A stretch of 64,000 bases of DNA from Syngnathus acus (Eukaryota; Chordata; Actinopteri; Syngnathiformes; Syngnathidae): contig NC_051095.1 in assembly GCF_901709675.1 (NCBI RefSeq), positions 3,223,956 through 3,287,955 of the forward strand, read 5' to 3'. Positions 44,894 to 58,929 of the stretch are shown here, piece by piece. The notes beneath the pieces are model-generated. The model had not been told where the DNA came from, searched no databases, and worked only from the letters and a program-made list of their open reading frames with translations. Numbering within the stretch: position 1 is the first letter of the stretch; each line of letters opens with the position of its first letter. A program made the translations under genes and the position numbers.

Positions 44894-45677
44894 CCCTGAA
44901 TCGTAATCAATTGCTTTTATTTTGAAATGTTTACAACAACAGTGAAAACCCAATATTTTCTGACAGCAGTAATCGATTAAAATATTGCAGTCAGTGATCG
45001 AAAAATGTAATCCATGACTGGATATACATCTACATGATATACAGTGAATTGTACACGCAATAACGTACCGTAAGAGAACGACAGTGAAAACCAACACTTT
45101 TCTGGCAGCGGTGATCGAGTCAAAAACTCCAATCAGTAATCAAAAATGCAATAACTGGATATAAATTGACAGTGAGATGTAGATGCGGTAACAGACCATA
45201 GAAAATGATGGAAAATACTGGATTACTCTTCCAGTTACATTTCTACAGTCGCAAACATCAGTAACATCGCTCTCTATTGATTCAAAACTCATTATTTGTA
45301 ATCATACAATCTATAGAAGTTTTTTTTTAACTAGAATAAAACAAAAAGCCGTCAAGTCTGAGCTCGCTTTTTAAAGGGCTACGAGGACCAGACAACAAGA
45401 ATAAAAACAAAACAATGAGCGATAGCAATAACCGACTTTGGCCTTTCATTCTAGCTTTAAGACTATTGCTGTCTCACGTTCTTATGATTGGGCTCTTTGA
45501 AAGCACTGGAATTTCTGTACAATGTGCTTTGCTCTTTGAGTCAGAAGCTTTACGAAAAGGCAGTCAAAGTTAAGTCAAGCGCGTAAAAAAAGAGAAAAGG
45601 ACAAACCAAGTAGAGTCGAGTGTAAGTGAACATAGCACGCTTGTTCACATTGTATCTAGTTGGCTGATAACAGCTAA

Positions 45678-45827
45678 GCTAAATGCTAAAAACACTTGTG
45701 ATAAGATAAGTTCTCGCTCCAGGCCTTCGGATATGTTGTCGGCCTTAGCTAGTGATATTTTTTGTCTTTTTATGTTTCTTTATGGTTTTGTTACAATGCT
45801 GATACTATTTATTTCGAGCAGAGTCAG
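45678..45827. other. Extra 150 bp in right-arm 3' flank
   Basis: Right arm reads CAGCTAAGCTAAATGC...GAGCAGAGTCAGAAGG where the left arm joins TTCTGAC directly to TTAGCTG (42232-42245). It is an insertion on the right or a deletion on the left, in the 3' UTR or flank. No coding signal. Confidence 0.55.
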
Positions 45828-45927
45828 AAGGGCATTAAATTCTCCGTCTTCGATGATGACTTTCTTGCATTGTCAATTTTCTCCATGGGCTCTTGGGCCG
45901 TTGGGAACTGACACAGCCAGGTGAACT

Positions 45928-48372
45928 CTACGGCGCCACCTGTGGCTCCGGTGAGGCAATTGGAAAATGCGCTGTGGGCATTTTGCACATGAAGCTGTTG
46001 ACTTGGGCGCAGGACATTCGCTTCCATCTTCCAGTCTGAAAGAAAACATTCCATTTCAGTGGCGCGCAAAGCTCTTCTTCTTCCCAATGCTCATTTGAGG
46101 ACGCACCTGCCGTAACACAGCCACGCAGTGTTGGTCGAGGCCGACGCGCTGGATGGGTTCTCCCGCGGCCCAGTGGGTGAAGGTCACCTCGTGGCGGTCC
46201 GACCACACCAACGTGCCGGGAAGCGCCAGGTCGTTCAGTCCGGTCCACATGTCGCTGGTTTCTGATGGGAGGGAACAGAGCTCTCATCCGGTTCTCAGAT
46301 GTTGACGGGGACTGTTAATTAACGGTCGGGATGCGCACCAAGGTTGGAGACATTTTTCACTGACGCCTGTTCCATCTCGGTGCGGATGGACACCAGTTCG
46401 GCACCGAAACCACGACAGACCTGTTGAGCATCCGCCCAGTTCTTTTCCTCGTCAAACGTTTTGTAGCAGAACCCGGCAAACTCCTCCCAGTCAGGCGCCG
46501 CGCATCTGGGCTCTGCAGGCGAGACCCCGTGTGAGTTGTAGTCGTCATGACAGTTAGCGGGAGATAAACAACTGGTTTTGGAACTCACCCCCGTCCGCAA
46601 ACGTGTGAGACACACCCAGTGGGTCGTTCAAACTGCATATAGTAAAGCGATAATTAGCCGGTGGCTCTTCATGGGACTTTTCCGTGAAGGTCGGCCACTC
46701 ACTCTCTGGAGGTGATCCCGTTCCCGGTGGAGCCCGTGTAGACTTGCTGTTTGGGAGCTCTCATCACAATACAATCTCCTCCGATGTCGTTCTGAATGAC
46801 TCCAGCGTGAATGGCGGCCGCGCAGATGTGCGAGTCCTGCATTTACACAAAGTTGCAATCACATACAAGACCTCGACCAGTGGGTCAGGCAATCACGTAC
46901 CGCGGAGTAGACCATCAATCCAAAGACAAAGTGTTCCTCTTTGTCACAGCCCGGGGGACAGTAGAACCTGCAGAAGGTACATGTTGTGAGATTGGCAACA
47001 GGCGGTAATGAAACATCGTGTCAGGCGTGACTCACGTCATCGAATCGGTGAAGCGGACGCTGTTGAACTTTCTGGCGCAGGTTGTCTCATCTGTCGGACA
47101 AAAGGCGAGAGTTCGTGGCATGTTTTGCAGTTGTTGGTTTGGGCAACCAAAGCGGCGGATTTCACCTTCATGTGCGCATCCCAAGATGTCGAAGCGGAGG
47201 CCAAATTGGGGAAGATTCTCCAGCGGCAGGATGCGGACGTACTGAGCGAACGCGGGCGTCTCAAGCAGATGAGTCCCACCGCCGATGAACTAGAAATCGA
47301 ATGTTTCCTTGTTTGTTGTGACAAGATGGGAGGATGAGTTCGCGGTCGACTCCATTGGCTCACCTTCCCGTCCGGGTGTTTGGTCCACTTCTTCCCATCA
47401 ACGCTCAGTCTCATCTCAAGTGGGATGTCCCAGGAGCGAGTGTTGTTGCTATCACACCCCTGGGTCACGATCGCAGTCACCTTTCTTGTGTAGCCGAGGT
47501 TCACCTGGATCCAACTGCCAACGGCTGGAGGAGGCAGACATTCCAAAGCTCAGGAGACCAAAGTGCCAAGTGGTCAATTTTCCACGTACGATTTTTTGCC
47601 GGCTTCCAGCAGGACTCCCCGTTGAGGCGGGCTTTTTCTGGGGTGGCGTCTTCCAGTGAGGAGGAGGCTTTGAAGGAAGAGTCTGCGACGCTGCCGTCGG
47701 CGATGCCCAGACTGTCGAGACATACTGAGGACAGCCAAAAGTCATTTGAATTTGGAACGGATGCTTAAAAAAAACATCTGGCCATCAAACCCCTTGTTTT
47801 TCTGGGAATGTGAAGAGTCCTAGATTCAGTGCAGAGTGGAAGATCGCAAGACGTGAATCCCACCTTTCTGTTCACAGCTATAGATCATCTGCAGATATTT
47901 GGAGGTGGCAGGGCAGGACTCGTCCTCCAAAAGCTCAATGTGGCATTTTTGCTGGCTGTTGCACATTTTTCTGTAGCGAGGGAGGATGCCTTCCACTGAG
48001 CAGGTGGTCTCTGCAAGTTACAACACATCGGTGAGTATGAGCATTGATGCACTTCAATTTCATGACGTTCCGTAGCAGGCCAAAGTTGTTTGGAGACTTT
48101 CAGGAGAAAACCAAGTGAAACGCGCTGGATGAGTCTTTAGAGGTAGGCGGATAAATGCCTTCATTGGCAAATGGTGGATTCTCAGCTCTTACCGTTTTCC
48201 AATGAGTCGTCGTCGTCCAATGAGTAGTCGTCGTGTGAGTCGCCGTCCTCCTGGCAAACGTCGTCACTCCGCCGACCGTAAAAGGCGGACTGGATGCTGA
48301 TGCGGCTTTGCTTCTCAGCCTCACATACCAGGTCAGCAGAACGGTTGTTGCAGACAAGGATCTCCTTAAAGC
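45928..48372 (-). other. SUEL, F5/8C, LCCL and last CTLD exons, right gene
   Basis: SUEL 48372-48193 and 48010-47864; F5/8C 47724-47590, 47524-47364, 47289-47166; LCCL 47090-47036, 46967-46901, 46836-46703; linker 46632-46589; CTLD 46512-46339, 46261-46107, 46035-45928. The first SUEL exon is 6 nt shorter than on the left (two residues, GQ, missing); all others have equal length. A mirrored poly(A) signal is at 44916-44921 on the minus strand. Confidence 0.87.
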
Positions 48373-51300
48373 CTGCCAAAGCATCGTCGTGTCATTTTAT
48401 GTCTCGCGTCCCTTGAAGCCAACATTAAAGGAGACTTACCGTCATGAGGCCGCGGCGCTTTTGGCGTCTTTCCTGCAAGACAAAAGCAAAAGACGCGAGT
48501 CTGCACGTTGTGAAAATCGGCCCAGCGTCGCCGTGTCTTACCGCTTTTCTTGCAGATGTAGCCTCTCTTCTTCCGGCAATCGTCAAACCTCCAGCGGCCG
48601 TTGCTTGTGAGCAAGGAAAGACAGGACGCAGCAGAGAGGTCGTTGGGGTCACCTGGAAGGAGACGACAGATGCTCAGCTCCATTCCTCGCAGACAAAGAT
48701 CGGTTGGGTTTTGGACCCACCTCCGTCCATGACGACGTAACCCAACGGGGATCCGTCAGTCCATCCGCTGCCGTCTTTCGTGACGTTGTTGTTGACGCCC
48801 AACCACAGAGAGGGAGCGCTTGGCAGTAAAGTGTAGATACCTTTGGAGGTATACGGTCAAATGAGTTTGAAACAGTCCACGTTGGGGGAATTCAACAGCC
48901 CTGATTGCGACTACGGACAGCCTACTTTTTATGAATTCCTGCTCATGTGAGTCGGCGATGCTGAGCAGGTCGCCTCCGCGGCGGAGGCAGTCGTCTCGCG
49001 CCTCCGTCCAGGCCTTGGCGTGCCAGCGTTGGATCAGGTAGCAGAAGTCGGAGGAGGGTCGGTCCTGCCACCAGCCGCACTTTGCACTCCAGCCTGCAAG
49101 CGAGAGTCGAGTCACTTGAGGGTAAACGGGCGACGAAAGAACGCGCGTCGACTGGCGGATGGGACGCCCACCTGGCGGCGGAGGAAGAATAAAGTCTCGG
49201 ACCTTGGCTGGAAGGAAGGAAAAGAAGAGGACACATTAGCCTCTTAGCTTTGCCTTAAAATGTAAAGTGCTTTTCAAATGAAATGTTATTTATTTTCTAA
49301 TTTTCATGGTTTATTTATTTATTATTATTATTATTATTATCATTATTATTATTATTATTATTGAGAAGTGCAAAGTAAGTGGTCGTCATTTGCTGACCTT
49401 TTTTACAGATGAATGGCTGGTTTTCGGTGCATGGCCAGTCCTCAAGTTTCCCAGTCTGCGACAAGGAAGCGCAGTCGCCACGTCCTGTCGGCCCGTGCGA
49501 AACCCACTCGATCTTGCCCTGCGGACAACACGCCAGACGTGACTTTGGCGCGTTTGGTCTTGCTTGCCATCACATTTGAGTCCTTTGTTCCTCCCACTAA
49601 TCAACATTTTGTCAACATGATCCCACTATATTCATTTTACAATATTCATCTAGTCAAACTTTTACAGTCACTATATTCTCAGAAATAAGCGACTTTGACC
49701 TGTGAATATCTCCACTTTAATCGTATATGATTTCTTTTTTCACTTCATTCGATTTTATTCTCATAATTTCACAACTTTGTCCTTGTTATTGCTCCAGCTG
49801 ATTAACACCTTCAATGTTGATCGCTTCTTGTAACAACATGATGAGCATTCTAGCCAAAGTCTAACTTTTGTTCCTCCTAGATAATTGTTCTGCTAAAAGT
49901 TGGCTTTTGTCCTCACTTGGACTTTTTGCCTTCTGATATGACACCTTCATTCTGGGCCAGTGAACACTTTTGTAGGCTGCCCTAAACGTTTCGCTTACTG
50001 CAGGTGTTGAGTCGCTCCACTTATAGAGGCCCTCGTTCTTCTTGAGTCCCACCCAAGATTGCAAACCTCCTACATATGGCACGTGAGCTTGAGGAAATCA
50101 CAAAGAGCAATTGAGCACAAGACGAGCATTCAAACGTGTCAGACATTGTGCAGGGCCGGGGGACAGTTGCTGGCATCGGCAGTTTGACTTGGCGCTCGCT
50201 CACCAGCCAAGAATTGGCTATCGACCTGTGAGTGGACGCTGGTCAGTTGACCTTTCCATTCTTGGCAGAACTTCTCGGCCTCCTTCCAAGTGCGCTCCTT
50301 CCCCTCAAAGTGATAGCAAGAGTCCTTGTACAGGAACTCGCCAGAGTCGCAGAAGGAAGCTGAAAAGCAAAAGAAAAACCAATTGGAAAACCACAACCAC
50401 ACGACACGGTGCGGGTGTGAAAAGAAAGAAGCGTCGCTGACACTCACTCTCCACTCGACTGACGCCGAGTCCGTAGTCTTTGTAGGAACACAGCCGTCCC
50501 TCCGGGCAGTCTGCAGGAGAATGAGGTGATTATGGTTTCTCCTTTGAGCATCAACATCGCAGCGGTCGTGCAGACTTACCATCGGGCGACCTCTCGCACA
50601 TGTACGCCAAGGAGGATCCGCACGAGCCATGTCTCCACTTGCCAGGCTGACTGGAGAGGTGCACCCCTTGGTTGACGTACGCGCAGGAAGCAACGTGGGC
50701 GCTGTCGGGGAGAAGCCGTGAAAAGCGAGAGACACATCCCACAAAGGGGCCAATTTGAAGGCTCCTTCCTCGTCTTCCTTGTGCGTTCGCTCAGGTTTTG
50801 CAGACGGGTTCCATCATCTCACCGTGTGCCCCGCCCGCCTGACAATGAATGGACACAAAGAGGTGACCTTCTTACCTTCCGTCTTGACGTGAGTCCCAGT
50901 TGCCGTAGGTCGGTGTCACAGCGGTGTCGGACCAAGTCAGCTTCTTTTCTCCCGCTTGAAAAAACTGACACCAGGTCTCGTTGCAGTTCTGCAGAGTCCA
51001 AACCCGTTGTCACTCAACTACCACTAGCGAGCCAACTGCCGCTTGCTTGTGCTTCCATCTCACCAGATTGGAGAGCCCGATCCAGAACGGCTTGTCACCC
51101 ATTTGCTTCTTCACGAAGCTTTCCTCGTAAGGCGAGGTGATGGAGACCAGGTCGCCGCCCTCCAAGACGCAGTCGTAACGAGCCCCCAGCCAACCGTTGG
51201 TGGTCTCCATCTTCTTGTAGCAGTTGGAGTCCAAGCGGCGCCACCCTTTGGTCCTTTCACATGTCTGAACGACTGAGGACACACATATTGGGATTATTCT

Positions 51301-54300
51301 GACGTCATAGCGCCATGTTTTTTGTTTTCTTCGGCATTTGGCCGACAAAGTAGCGGACCACGCCTTCATTCAGTTTCAGCCTGTCACTGACAATCGCCAT
51401 TTTGGTCTTCTGATCTGATGACAGCCATTTGTCAGAATCACCCGAGCACCTTGTCTTACCTCTTCTCTTGCAGACGTAGCCGCGCTTCTTCTCGCAATCG
51501 CCAACTTCCCGGCCGCCCTTGCCACCGAGTAAGGAGTTGCAGCGTGGGCCGGAGGGGTCACCAGGGTTACCTGCAAGGAGACCACAGATGCTCAGTGTTC
51601 CCCCGTTCCTCCACACCGACCAGGTTTTAGACCCACCTGCGGCGGCCAACTGGACGGAACTCGGTGAGGACTTCTCAGACTTCTTACTGCCGTCTTTGAC
51701 AACGGTGTCGCTGGCGTCCAACCACAAAGAGGAAGCGTTTGGCAGAAGACCTTTGGGTCAAAGGTAGACACGGAGCACGAGGTTGAAACACCTTACAGGT
51801 GCACGTGTAAAACGCTTAACCGTAATGAAGTGCGGGAGACGTCTGACTGACACAAGCTTATTTTTGGTCTTTTCTTTGGAATGAAAGAAACTTGTCAAAA
51901 AGTGAGTCCCTCGATGTGACTTTCTTCCGCATGGATTCTTTCATCAAGCACATTAGACAGCCTACCTTGGATGAAGGTGTGATCCTGCGAGTCGGAGATG
52001 CCGAGCAGGTTGCTTCTGAGGCGGGCGCACTTGTCTCGCGCCTCCTTCCAGGTCTTGCTGGGCTTGGAGTTGATCAGGTAGCAGAAGTCGTTGGCGGGGT
52101 TTTCCTGCCACCAACCGCACTTTGCGCTCTTGCCTGCAAGCGAGACTCGAGTCACTTGAGGGCAAACAGGATTTTGCACGTGGGCTGCAGGGTGGGACGC
52201 CCGCCCACCTGATTCTGAAGGCTGCAGCGCTGGAAGAAGCTGAAGCGAATCTCTGGCCGTGCCTGTAAGGACGTGAGAGGGATCAAGTATGAGAGAGCAA
52301 CCAGAAGACAAAGGGTAAATGAGAAGTTGTGACTTTCTGACCTTTTTGACAGATGGATGGACGAAGGTCACCGCAAATGTCCAATTGAACTTTACCATCA
52401 CTTGTCAATTTGGAGCAGTCATATGGAAATTTCGGAAGATGCCACGGGGCGTCATCCTGCGAAGGGAGGACACAGCGGACATGACTTGCGTTAGGTGTTG
52501 CAGTTGTTCCGATGGCCTCCCACCAAATTCCTTCAAAGTGACTATTGATTCAAATCTCTCCAATTCATTTCCATAACCTCTTTCTCACAATCAGAATTGT
52601 TGCCATCTTCCAACCCCCCTTCCCATTTTCAAATTGAAACTTTTCAAAGAAAAATATGTTCCCAGTAAAAATGAACGGTGCACTTTGATTCTACTGATCA
52701 CTTGATTCATTTGAATCCTCATAAAATGAAAAAACCTTTGTCTTGTAACATGACTCAAGTCAAATTCAAATTCATATTGATTTGACACGGAGAATTCAAC
52801 ATAACTTTGTTCTGCTCAAATGACACTGTCTAACTTTTGCCCTCTCACATGACAGCTTCATTCTGGCCGATTGAAAACTTTTTGGACCTTGAGCTGTTGC
52901 ACACATGTCACTTACTGTAGTTGATCCGTCGCGCCACTCATATTTGCCATTGTTCTTCTTGAGTCCCAGCCAAGAAAACCATCCTCGTGGGCAGTGAGCT
53001 TGTAGAAAGCATAACAAACACTTGTGAAACATTGCGGCTCGATTGCTGGCCTGGTCAGTTTTTCTTGTCAGCTCACTCACCAGCCAAAAACTGTCCGTAA
53101 ACTAGTGAGTGGAGGCTGGCCAGGTGACCTCTCTTGTTCTTGCACAAATTCTCAGCCGCTTCCCAAGTCAGGTTCCTGCCCTCAAAAAGATAACAAGAGT
53201 CCCTGTACAGGAACTCGCCAGCGTCGCAGAAGGAAGCTGAAACCCAAAAGTAACTCATTAGAAAAGCACAAGGAGACAGTGCGGTTGCGGGTGTAGAAAG
53301 AAGTGTCGCTGCCACTCACTCTCAACTCGAGTGTAACCGTAATCCAAGTCTTTGTAGGAACACGGCCATCCGTCCGGGCAGTCTGCAGGAGGACGACGTG
53401 ATTGCATTTTTTCCTCCTTTCACTGCCAACAATACAACGGTCGTGCACACTTACCATCCGGCGACCACTTGCACATGTACGCCAAGGAGGAGCCGCACGA
53501 TCCATGTCTCCACTTGCCAGGCTGACTGGCGAGGTGCACACCTTGGTTGACGTAGGCGCAGGACTCAACGTTGGTGCTGTCGGGAAAAGTGGGGAAACAT
53601 GAGTCACATCTGACTAACGACCTAATTTGGAGTTTATTTATCCTCTTTTCTGTTAAAAAGAAAACAAAAGCTTGTTTTGAACCTGCTCACACATTTTTGG
53701 AAAGGGGTGCCAAAATGTTCCTATGCATCTTGCCTGACAGAACCTAAAGAGGTGACCTTCTTACCTTCCGACTTGACGCGAGTCCCAGTTGCTGTAGTTC
53801 CGCGTCATACTGGTGTCGGACCAAGTCAGGTTCTTTTCTCCCGTATACAAAAACCAACACCATTCGTCGTCGCAGTTCTGCTGAAACCAATCCCGTTGTC
53901 AATAGCCAATAGCGGGCCAACTGCCGCTTGCTTGTGCTTCCGTCTCACCAGATTGGAGAGCCCGATCCAGAACGGCTTGTCGCCCATTTGCTCCTTCACA
54001 AAGTTTTCCTCGTCCTTGGAGGTGATGGAGACGAGGTCGCCGCCCTCCCAGAGGCAGTCGTGACGAGCCCCCAGCCAACCGTTGGGGGTCTCCATCTTCT
54101 TGTAGCAGTGGGAGCCGTGAAGAGTCCATCCAATTTTTGCATCGCATGTCTTGATTGATCCTGATGAAAGAGCAAATTTGCCTTGGTCATTTGTCAGCGT
54201 TTAGTGAAAAACACAAATTCCGCAAACAGCCAAGAAGGAAGTCGGTTCAATTCAGTTTTTGCCAAATTGCGTCACCTGCATGACTGACAAGAATAGAAAT

Positions 54301-57300
54301 AGAATAGAATAGAACATCTTATTTGCCAATTTTGAGCATGCCAAACAAGGAATTTGACTCCGGTAGATAAGATTTAAGTAGCCAACAACATTCAGGACGA
54401 CATGTGCAAAATTTACAATAATCTAATATGAAATCAATAAACTGAAACTTCGTCGAATTCGCTGTTTGGGGTGCACAAACTTGGTCAATAATGCTGATTC
54501 TGAAAGAATCTATCCACAAAAAAAAAAAAAAATGACAAGGCACATTTTTTATCCCTCGCCACCCTCCCTTTGCTTTTCCTCTCCGGCCTCTGCTGTCCCC
54601 CCTCTTGCCTGCTCGGAGCAGGGGAGAGAGAGGCGGCGAGGGAGGGGCGGGCGAGAGGAGAGAGAGGGCTGCTCTTCTGACACGCACGCACAAAGAACGA
54701 ACGAAAGAACCCAACCCGACACGCCTCTCCGGAGCAAATTGACATCACGTGACGATAAGGGCGCCCCGGTGCCCATTGAGCAGATTTGAGATGGAAGTGA
54801 TGGAGCTAGAAAACGGGCGATTTTTTTCTTCTTCTTGAGAGTGCTCGTGCGCCCCCACGTGTATTGTGTGTCCTGAGGGGTCGCCCATATTGCCAATAGC
54901 AAAAAGCCCTGCGTGGGACTCCCACCTCACCTGATGCCGATGTCGGCGCCGGAAGAAACAGAGTAGAATCTCTGGCCTTGCCTGTAAGCACGTGAGAGGG
55001 ATCAAATGTGAGAGAGCAACCGCAAGACAAAGGGCAAATGAGAGGTCGTGACTTTCCGACCTTTGTGACAGATGGATGGACGACGTTGACCGCAACTATC
55101 CATCTCAATTTGACCGACCTCGTTCAATTTGGAGCAGTCATATGATAATGTAGAAAGATACGAGGGGACGTCATCCTGCGGAGGGAAGACACGGCGGACG
55201 TGACTTGAGCGTGTTAGGCGTTGCAGCTACTCAGATGGCCTCCCAGCAAATTCCTCCAAAGTCACTTTATCGATTCAAATCTCTCCAATTCATTTTCCTA
55301 ACCTCTTTCTCACAATCAGAATTGTTGCCATATTCAGATTGAAACTTTTCAATGAAAAAAGGTTTCTCTGTAAAATGAACGGTGCACTCTGATTCTACTG
55401 ATCACTTCTTTGTTTTTTCCTTCTAAATTATCATGTGAATCCTCATAAAATGAAAAAAGAAAAACAGTTTTACTGATCACTTCATTGTTTTTTCCTTCTA
55501 AATTATAACTTGAATCCTCATGAAATAAAAAACCTGTTTGTCTTGTAACATGAGTCAAGTGAAATTAAAATCTATTTGACAGGAAGCGCATTCTTGTCAG
55601 AGTTTTCCTCCTAATTCAATACAACCTTTTTCTGCTTTTTGACTTTTGCCCTCTCACACGACAGCTTCATTCTGGCCAATTGACAACTTTTTGGACCTCA
55701 ATCTGTTGCACACGTGTTACTTACTGTAGCTGATCCATCGCTCCACTCCAACTTGCCATTGTTCTTCTTGAGTCCCAGCCAAGACCAATATCTAGATAGT
55801 CGCATGAGAGCTTGTGGAGAGCAGAACAAACACTTGTTGTGAAACATTGCGGGTGGGTGGCTGGCCTGGTCAGTTTGCCTTGGTGCTCGCTCACCAGCCA
55901 AAAATTGTCTGTCAACCAGTGAGTGGACGCTGGCCAGGTGACCTCCCTTGTTCTTGCAGAAATCCTCAGCCGCTTGCCAGGTTCTACCTGTCCCCTCAAA
56001 AAGATAACAAGAGTCCTTGTACGAGAACTCGCCAGAGTCGCAGGAGGAAGCTGAAACCGAAAGAACCTAATTAGAAAAGCACAAGGAGACGGCGGGGGTG
56101 TAGAAAGAGGCGTCGCTGCCACTCACTCTCAACTCGACTGTAACTGTAACCGAAGTCTTTGAAGGAACACGGCCATCCGTCCGGGCAGTCTGCAGAAAGA
56201 TAACATGGTTGCACTTTTCTGCTTTCAGCATCAACATCCCGAGAAGAGACAGACTCACCACCCGGCGACCGCTCGCACATGTACGCCAAGGAGGATCCGC
56301 ACGAGCCATGTCTCCACTTTCCAGGCTGACTGTAGTAGTACGCACCTTGGTTGACGTAGGCGCAGGAAGCAACGTTGGCGCTGTCGGGGAAAAGTGGGGA
56401 AAAATGAGACACACATCTGACAATCGAGCCAATTTGGAGTTTATTTTCCTCTATTCTGATAAAAAGAAAACAAAAGCTGTTTTTTAACCTGCTCACACAT
56501 TTTTGGAAAGGGGTTCCAAAGTGTTCCTGTGCATCTTGCCTGATACAGAACGCAAAGAGGTGACCTTCTTACCTTCCGTCTTGACGCGAGTCCCAGTTGG
56601 CGTAGGTCAGCGTCACACGGGTGTCGGACCAAGTCAGCCTCTTTTCTCCCGCTTCCAAAAACTGACACCAGGTCTTGTTGCAGTTCTGCAGAGTCCAAAC
56701 TCGTTGTCAATGGCGTATCAATCGCAGGCCAACAGCCGCTAGCACTTTGGTCTTACCAGATTGGAGAGTCCGATCCAGAACGGCTTGTCGCCCATCTGCT
56801 GCTTCACAAAGTCTTCCTCGTCCTTGGAGGTGATGGAGACGAGGTCGCCCCCCTCCCAGAGGCAGTCGTGACGAGCACCCAGCCAACCGTTGGGGGTCTC
56901 CATCTTCTTGTAGCAGTGGGATCCGTGAAGAGTCCATCCAATTTTTGTGTCACATGTCTTGATTGATCCTGATGAAAGAGCAAAGTTGCCTTGGTCATTT
57001 GTCAGCGTTTGGTGAAAAACACAAATTCCGCAAACAGACAAGAAGGAAGTCGGCCGAATTCAGTTTTCGCCAGATTGCGTCACCTGCTTGGGCATTAAAG
57101 GCCAATAGCCTGAAAGCATATAGCCACAAGAGATAAACAAGACACATTTTCAGATCACAACAGTTTCAAGATGCTGAATAATTTCAGGGACTGTTGCACA
57201 TGTCTAAAAACGGAGGAAATTCAGTCCACTTCTGTCATTCTGCTACTCGGGTAGAGAAAAGCTTTTTTTTTTTTTCCCCCTTCTCTCATTTCCTGCCCAC

Positions 57301-58523
57301 AGGATAGCGCTAGAGGTCAACAAATTCCACATTCAACTTTTTACTTTCCGTCAATTGCCAAAAGATACATTTGCAATCTATGCAAAGGAAGATGTGTTGA
57401 TAATTCACGCCTCTTGTAGCATAGCTACAGAATAATCTCCGTGACTATCACTTGCTCTGCTTCAAGATGTCCGTCGTTGAGCAAGGAAAATAAAGATGTG
57501 GAGTAATGGTTGGTTCTTTATTTGCAAGATCTTGGGTTGTTTTACGGCAGTCAGTACACAATGCCCTTCAGCAGATGAAACAACAACCTCTTAGAGAAGA
57601 AAAGGGAGGGGGAAAGAAGGAAAAACATATCCTCATAAGGCAGACATTTGTTCTCTTATCACCTGAATGTTTTGTTATCTACTGAATATTTTGTATCCAT
57701 GTGGCATGACGTTAATGAGCTTTGCCTTATGTGCAATGGAAAATTACCAGCTCTGTGTGCCGTGTCTGTGCTCTGATGGAGCAATTACGTTTGTATAAAT
57801 TAATACGAGTATTTACACTTTGATGGATATGATAAAGTATACAAGTTTGTATGGACTAATAAGAGTATGTACACATTGCTGTTGCTCCCTCTTCAATGTC
57901 TGTGTTGAGGAGTTGCTGTATCAAAAGATATCTCATCCTCCTTTTGATATTGATTGGGGTTCTCGCATGTTCATATTTGACAATTACAATCATTTTCTTC
58001 TTTTCTGTCACTTCATTTATGGACTCTTTTTCAGATTCGGTTTACCTCTTTCTCGAGAATTTCCGTGCTCATTTGGGGGAGGGAGGGGGGAGTCGGGTTC
58101 GAATGTGAAGGTAATAAAAAAAAAAAAAAGACTGTTTGCAATCAAGGAAAAACACAAGGTTTACGTGCACAAGAACAAGCGCTATGTTCCATTCATTTCT
58201 CCATTTGGGGCAAAAAGTGGACCGAATGTGGGTCAAAAATCAAACTTTTTTTGCCCAGGACAGTCCATTTTGTACAAAACTACTCCTAAAACACCAAAGC
58301 ACCCACATTTGAGACAAATTCACCCAGCTTCCTGATTTTTAACCTGGCAGAGGATCCGCACTGCCATCCGAACCACACGCGTTCTTCCAAAGTTATCATT
58401 AAGAGTAGAACAATCGCAAAATTGGACATTTTGTTTGATGTACTCACCGGCGGTGCAGCTGTAGAACATCCATATAACGCAAGATAGGACCAGCGCCAGA
58501 CGCGCGGCCGGCAGGGTCATCAT
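45928..58523 (-). CDS. Right multi-lectin gene: signal peptide, 8 CTLDs, SUEL, F5/8C, LCCL, CTLD
   Basis: Inverted paralogue of the left gene: 44 hand-traced exons, 5130 nt, 1709 residues plus TAG (45928-45930). Exon 1 58523-58448 gives MMTLPAARLALVLSCVIWM, a signal peptide. Residues about 26-331 hold 2 CTLDs, 332-768 and 769-1215 three each, then SUEL to 1324, F5/8C to 1464, LCCL to 1549 and the last CTLD to 1709. No splice site, frame or key cysteine is lost, so both arms look functional. One CTLD cassette is missing relative to the left gene. It runs toward the left gene, stops about 3.8 kb apart. Function as in the left gene: probably a secreted recognition protein, by inference from domains. 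No transmembrane segment. Confidence 0.85.
48440..51272 (-). other. Right lectin cassette 3 (CTLD6-8), hybrid of left cassettes 3 and 4
   Basis: Exons: 51272-51064, 50988-50876, 50701-50580, 50510-50448, 50359-50204, 50087-49999, 49518-49398, 49207-49172, 49093-48926, 48840-48721, 48652-48542, 48472-48440. The first six exons read like left cassette 3 (e.g. QTCERTKGWRR, GLQSWVGLKKNE). The linker and third CTLD read like left cassette 4 (QRWHAKAWTEARDD, IADSHEQEFI), including the AAT microsatellite at 49310-49372. Confidence 0.85.
51460..54160 (-). other. Right lectin cassette 2 (CTLD3-5)
   Basis: Exons: 54160-53949, 53877-53765, 53576-53455, 53382-53320, 53236-53081, 52998-52916, 52456-52342, 52262-52209, 52133-51966, 51750-51637, 51570-51460. 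Every exon length equals that of left cassette 2. The intron below 53765 has the empty site of the left-arm hAT insertion. Confidence 0.87.
54290..54780. other. Repeat-rich insert in right-arm intron
   Basis: Holds a teleost dispersed-repeat tail (GGAATTTGACTCCGG near 54349) and a purine/pyrimidine-rich block (54545-54670) of CTCT and GAGA type with a GCTCGGAGC centre. The left arm has different sequence at this place. No gene. Confidence 0.5.
54931..56968 (-). other. Right lectin cassette 1 (CTLD1-2)
   Basis: Exons (high to low): 56968-56757, 56685-56573, 56380-56259, 56189-56127, 56050-55895, 55810-55725, 55175-55061, 54981-54931. Like its left partner it lacks a third CTLD, so that absence predates the inverted duplication. 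Confidence 0.85.
56969..58447 (-). other. Intron 1 of the right lectin gene
   Basis: No gene seen. Both ends mirror the left intron 1; the middle (about 57450-58170) does not and has no coding signal beyond a chance 171-codon frame lacking recognisable domains. Confidence 0.5.
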
Positions 58524-58929
58524 GGCTTCGGAAGCCCACCAGAGATCTTGAGGCTATTGAACGCAGAAATGTTGATGTGGTGCACGCACTAGCTCCGCTC
58601 AAAACAAGTGACGGCCACTCGCTCGCTGGGCTGCCTGCTGCTGCTCGGCCCCCACCTTTTTGACTTACGCACCTTGGAAGAGCGCGTTTCTGCGGAGACG
58701 TTCTATGCGTGTGCACGCATGACTGAGGGAACGCGGTATCATTTTGGCCACCTTCGTCCAGACCTTTGACACCACCTTGATTTTATTCGGGATGGGAAAG
58801 AGGGGAAGCGAGCAAAAAAGAGGGACAACCTTTGTGGTCATTTAAACCTACGTTTTGAAGTGAAGCCAAGTAAGGTGGAAAAGTATTTTTTTTACTCGAC
58901 ATCGGTCAAAGTGGATTCAGCGCATAACA

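Noticed and set aside
57820-58335. 171-codon open frame in intron 1 of the right lectin gene
   Set aside because: No recognisable domain, low-complexity Lys-rich middle, not conserved in the left arm, and on the strand opposite the host gene.
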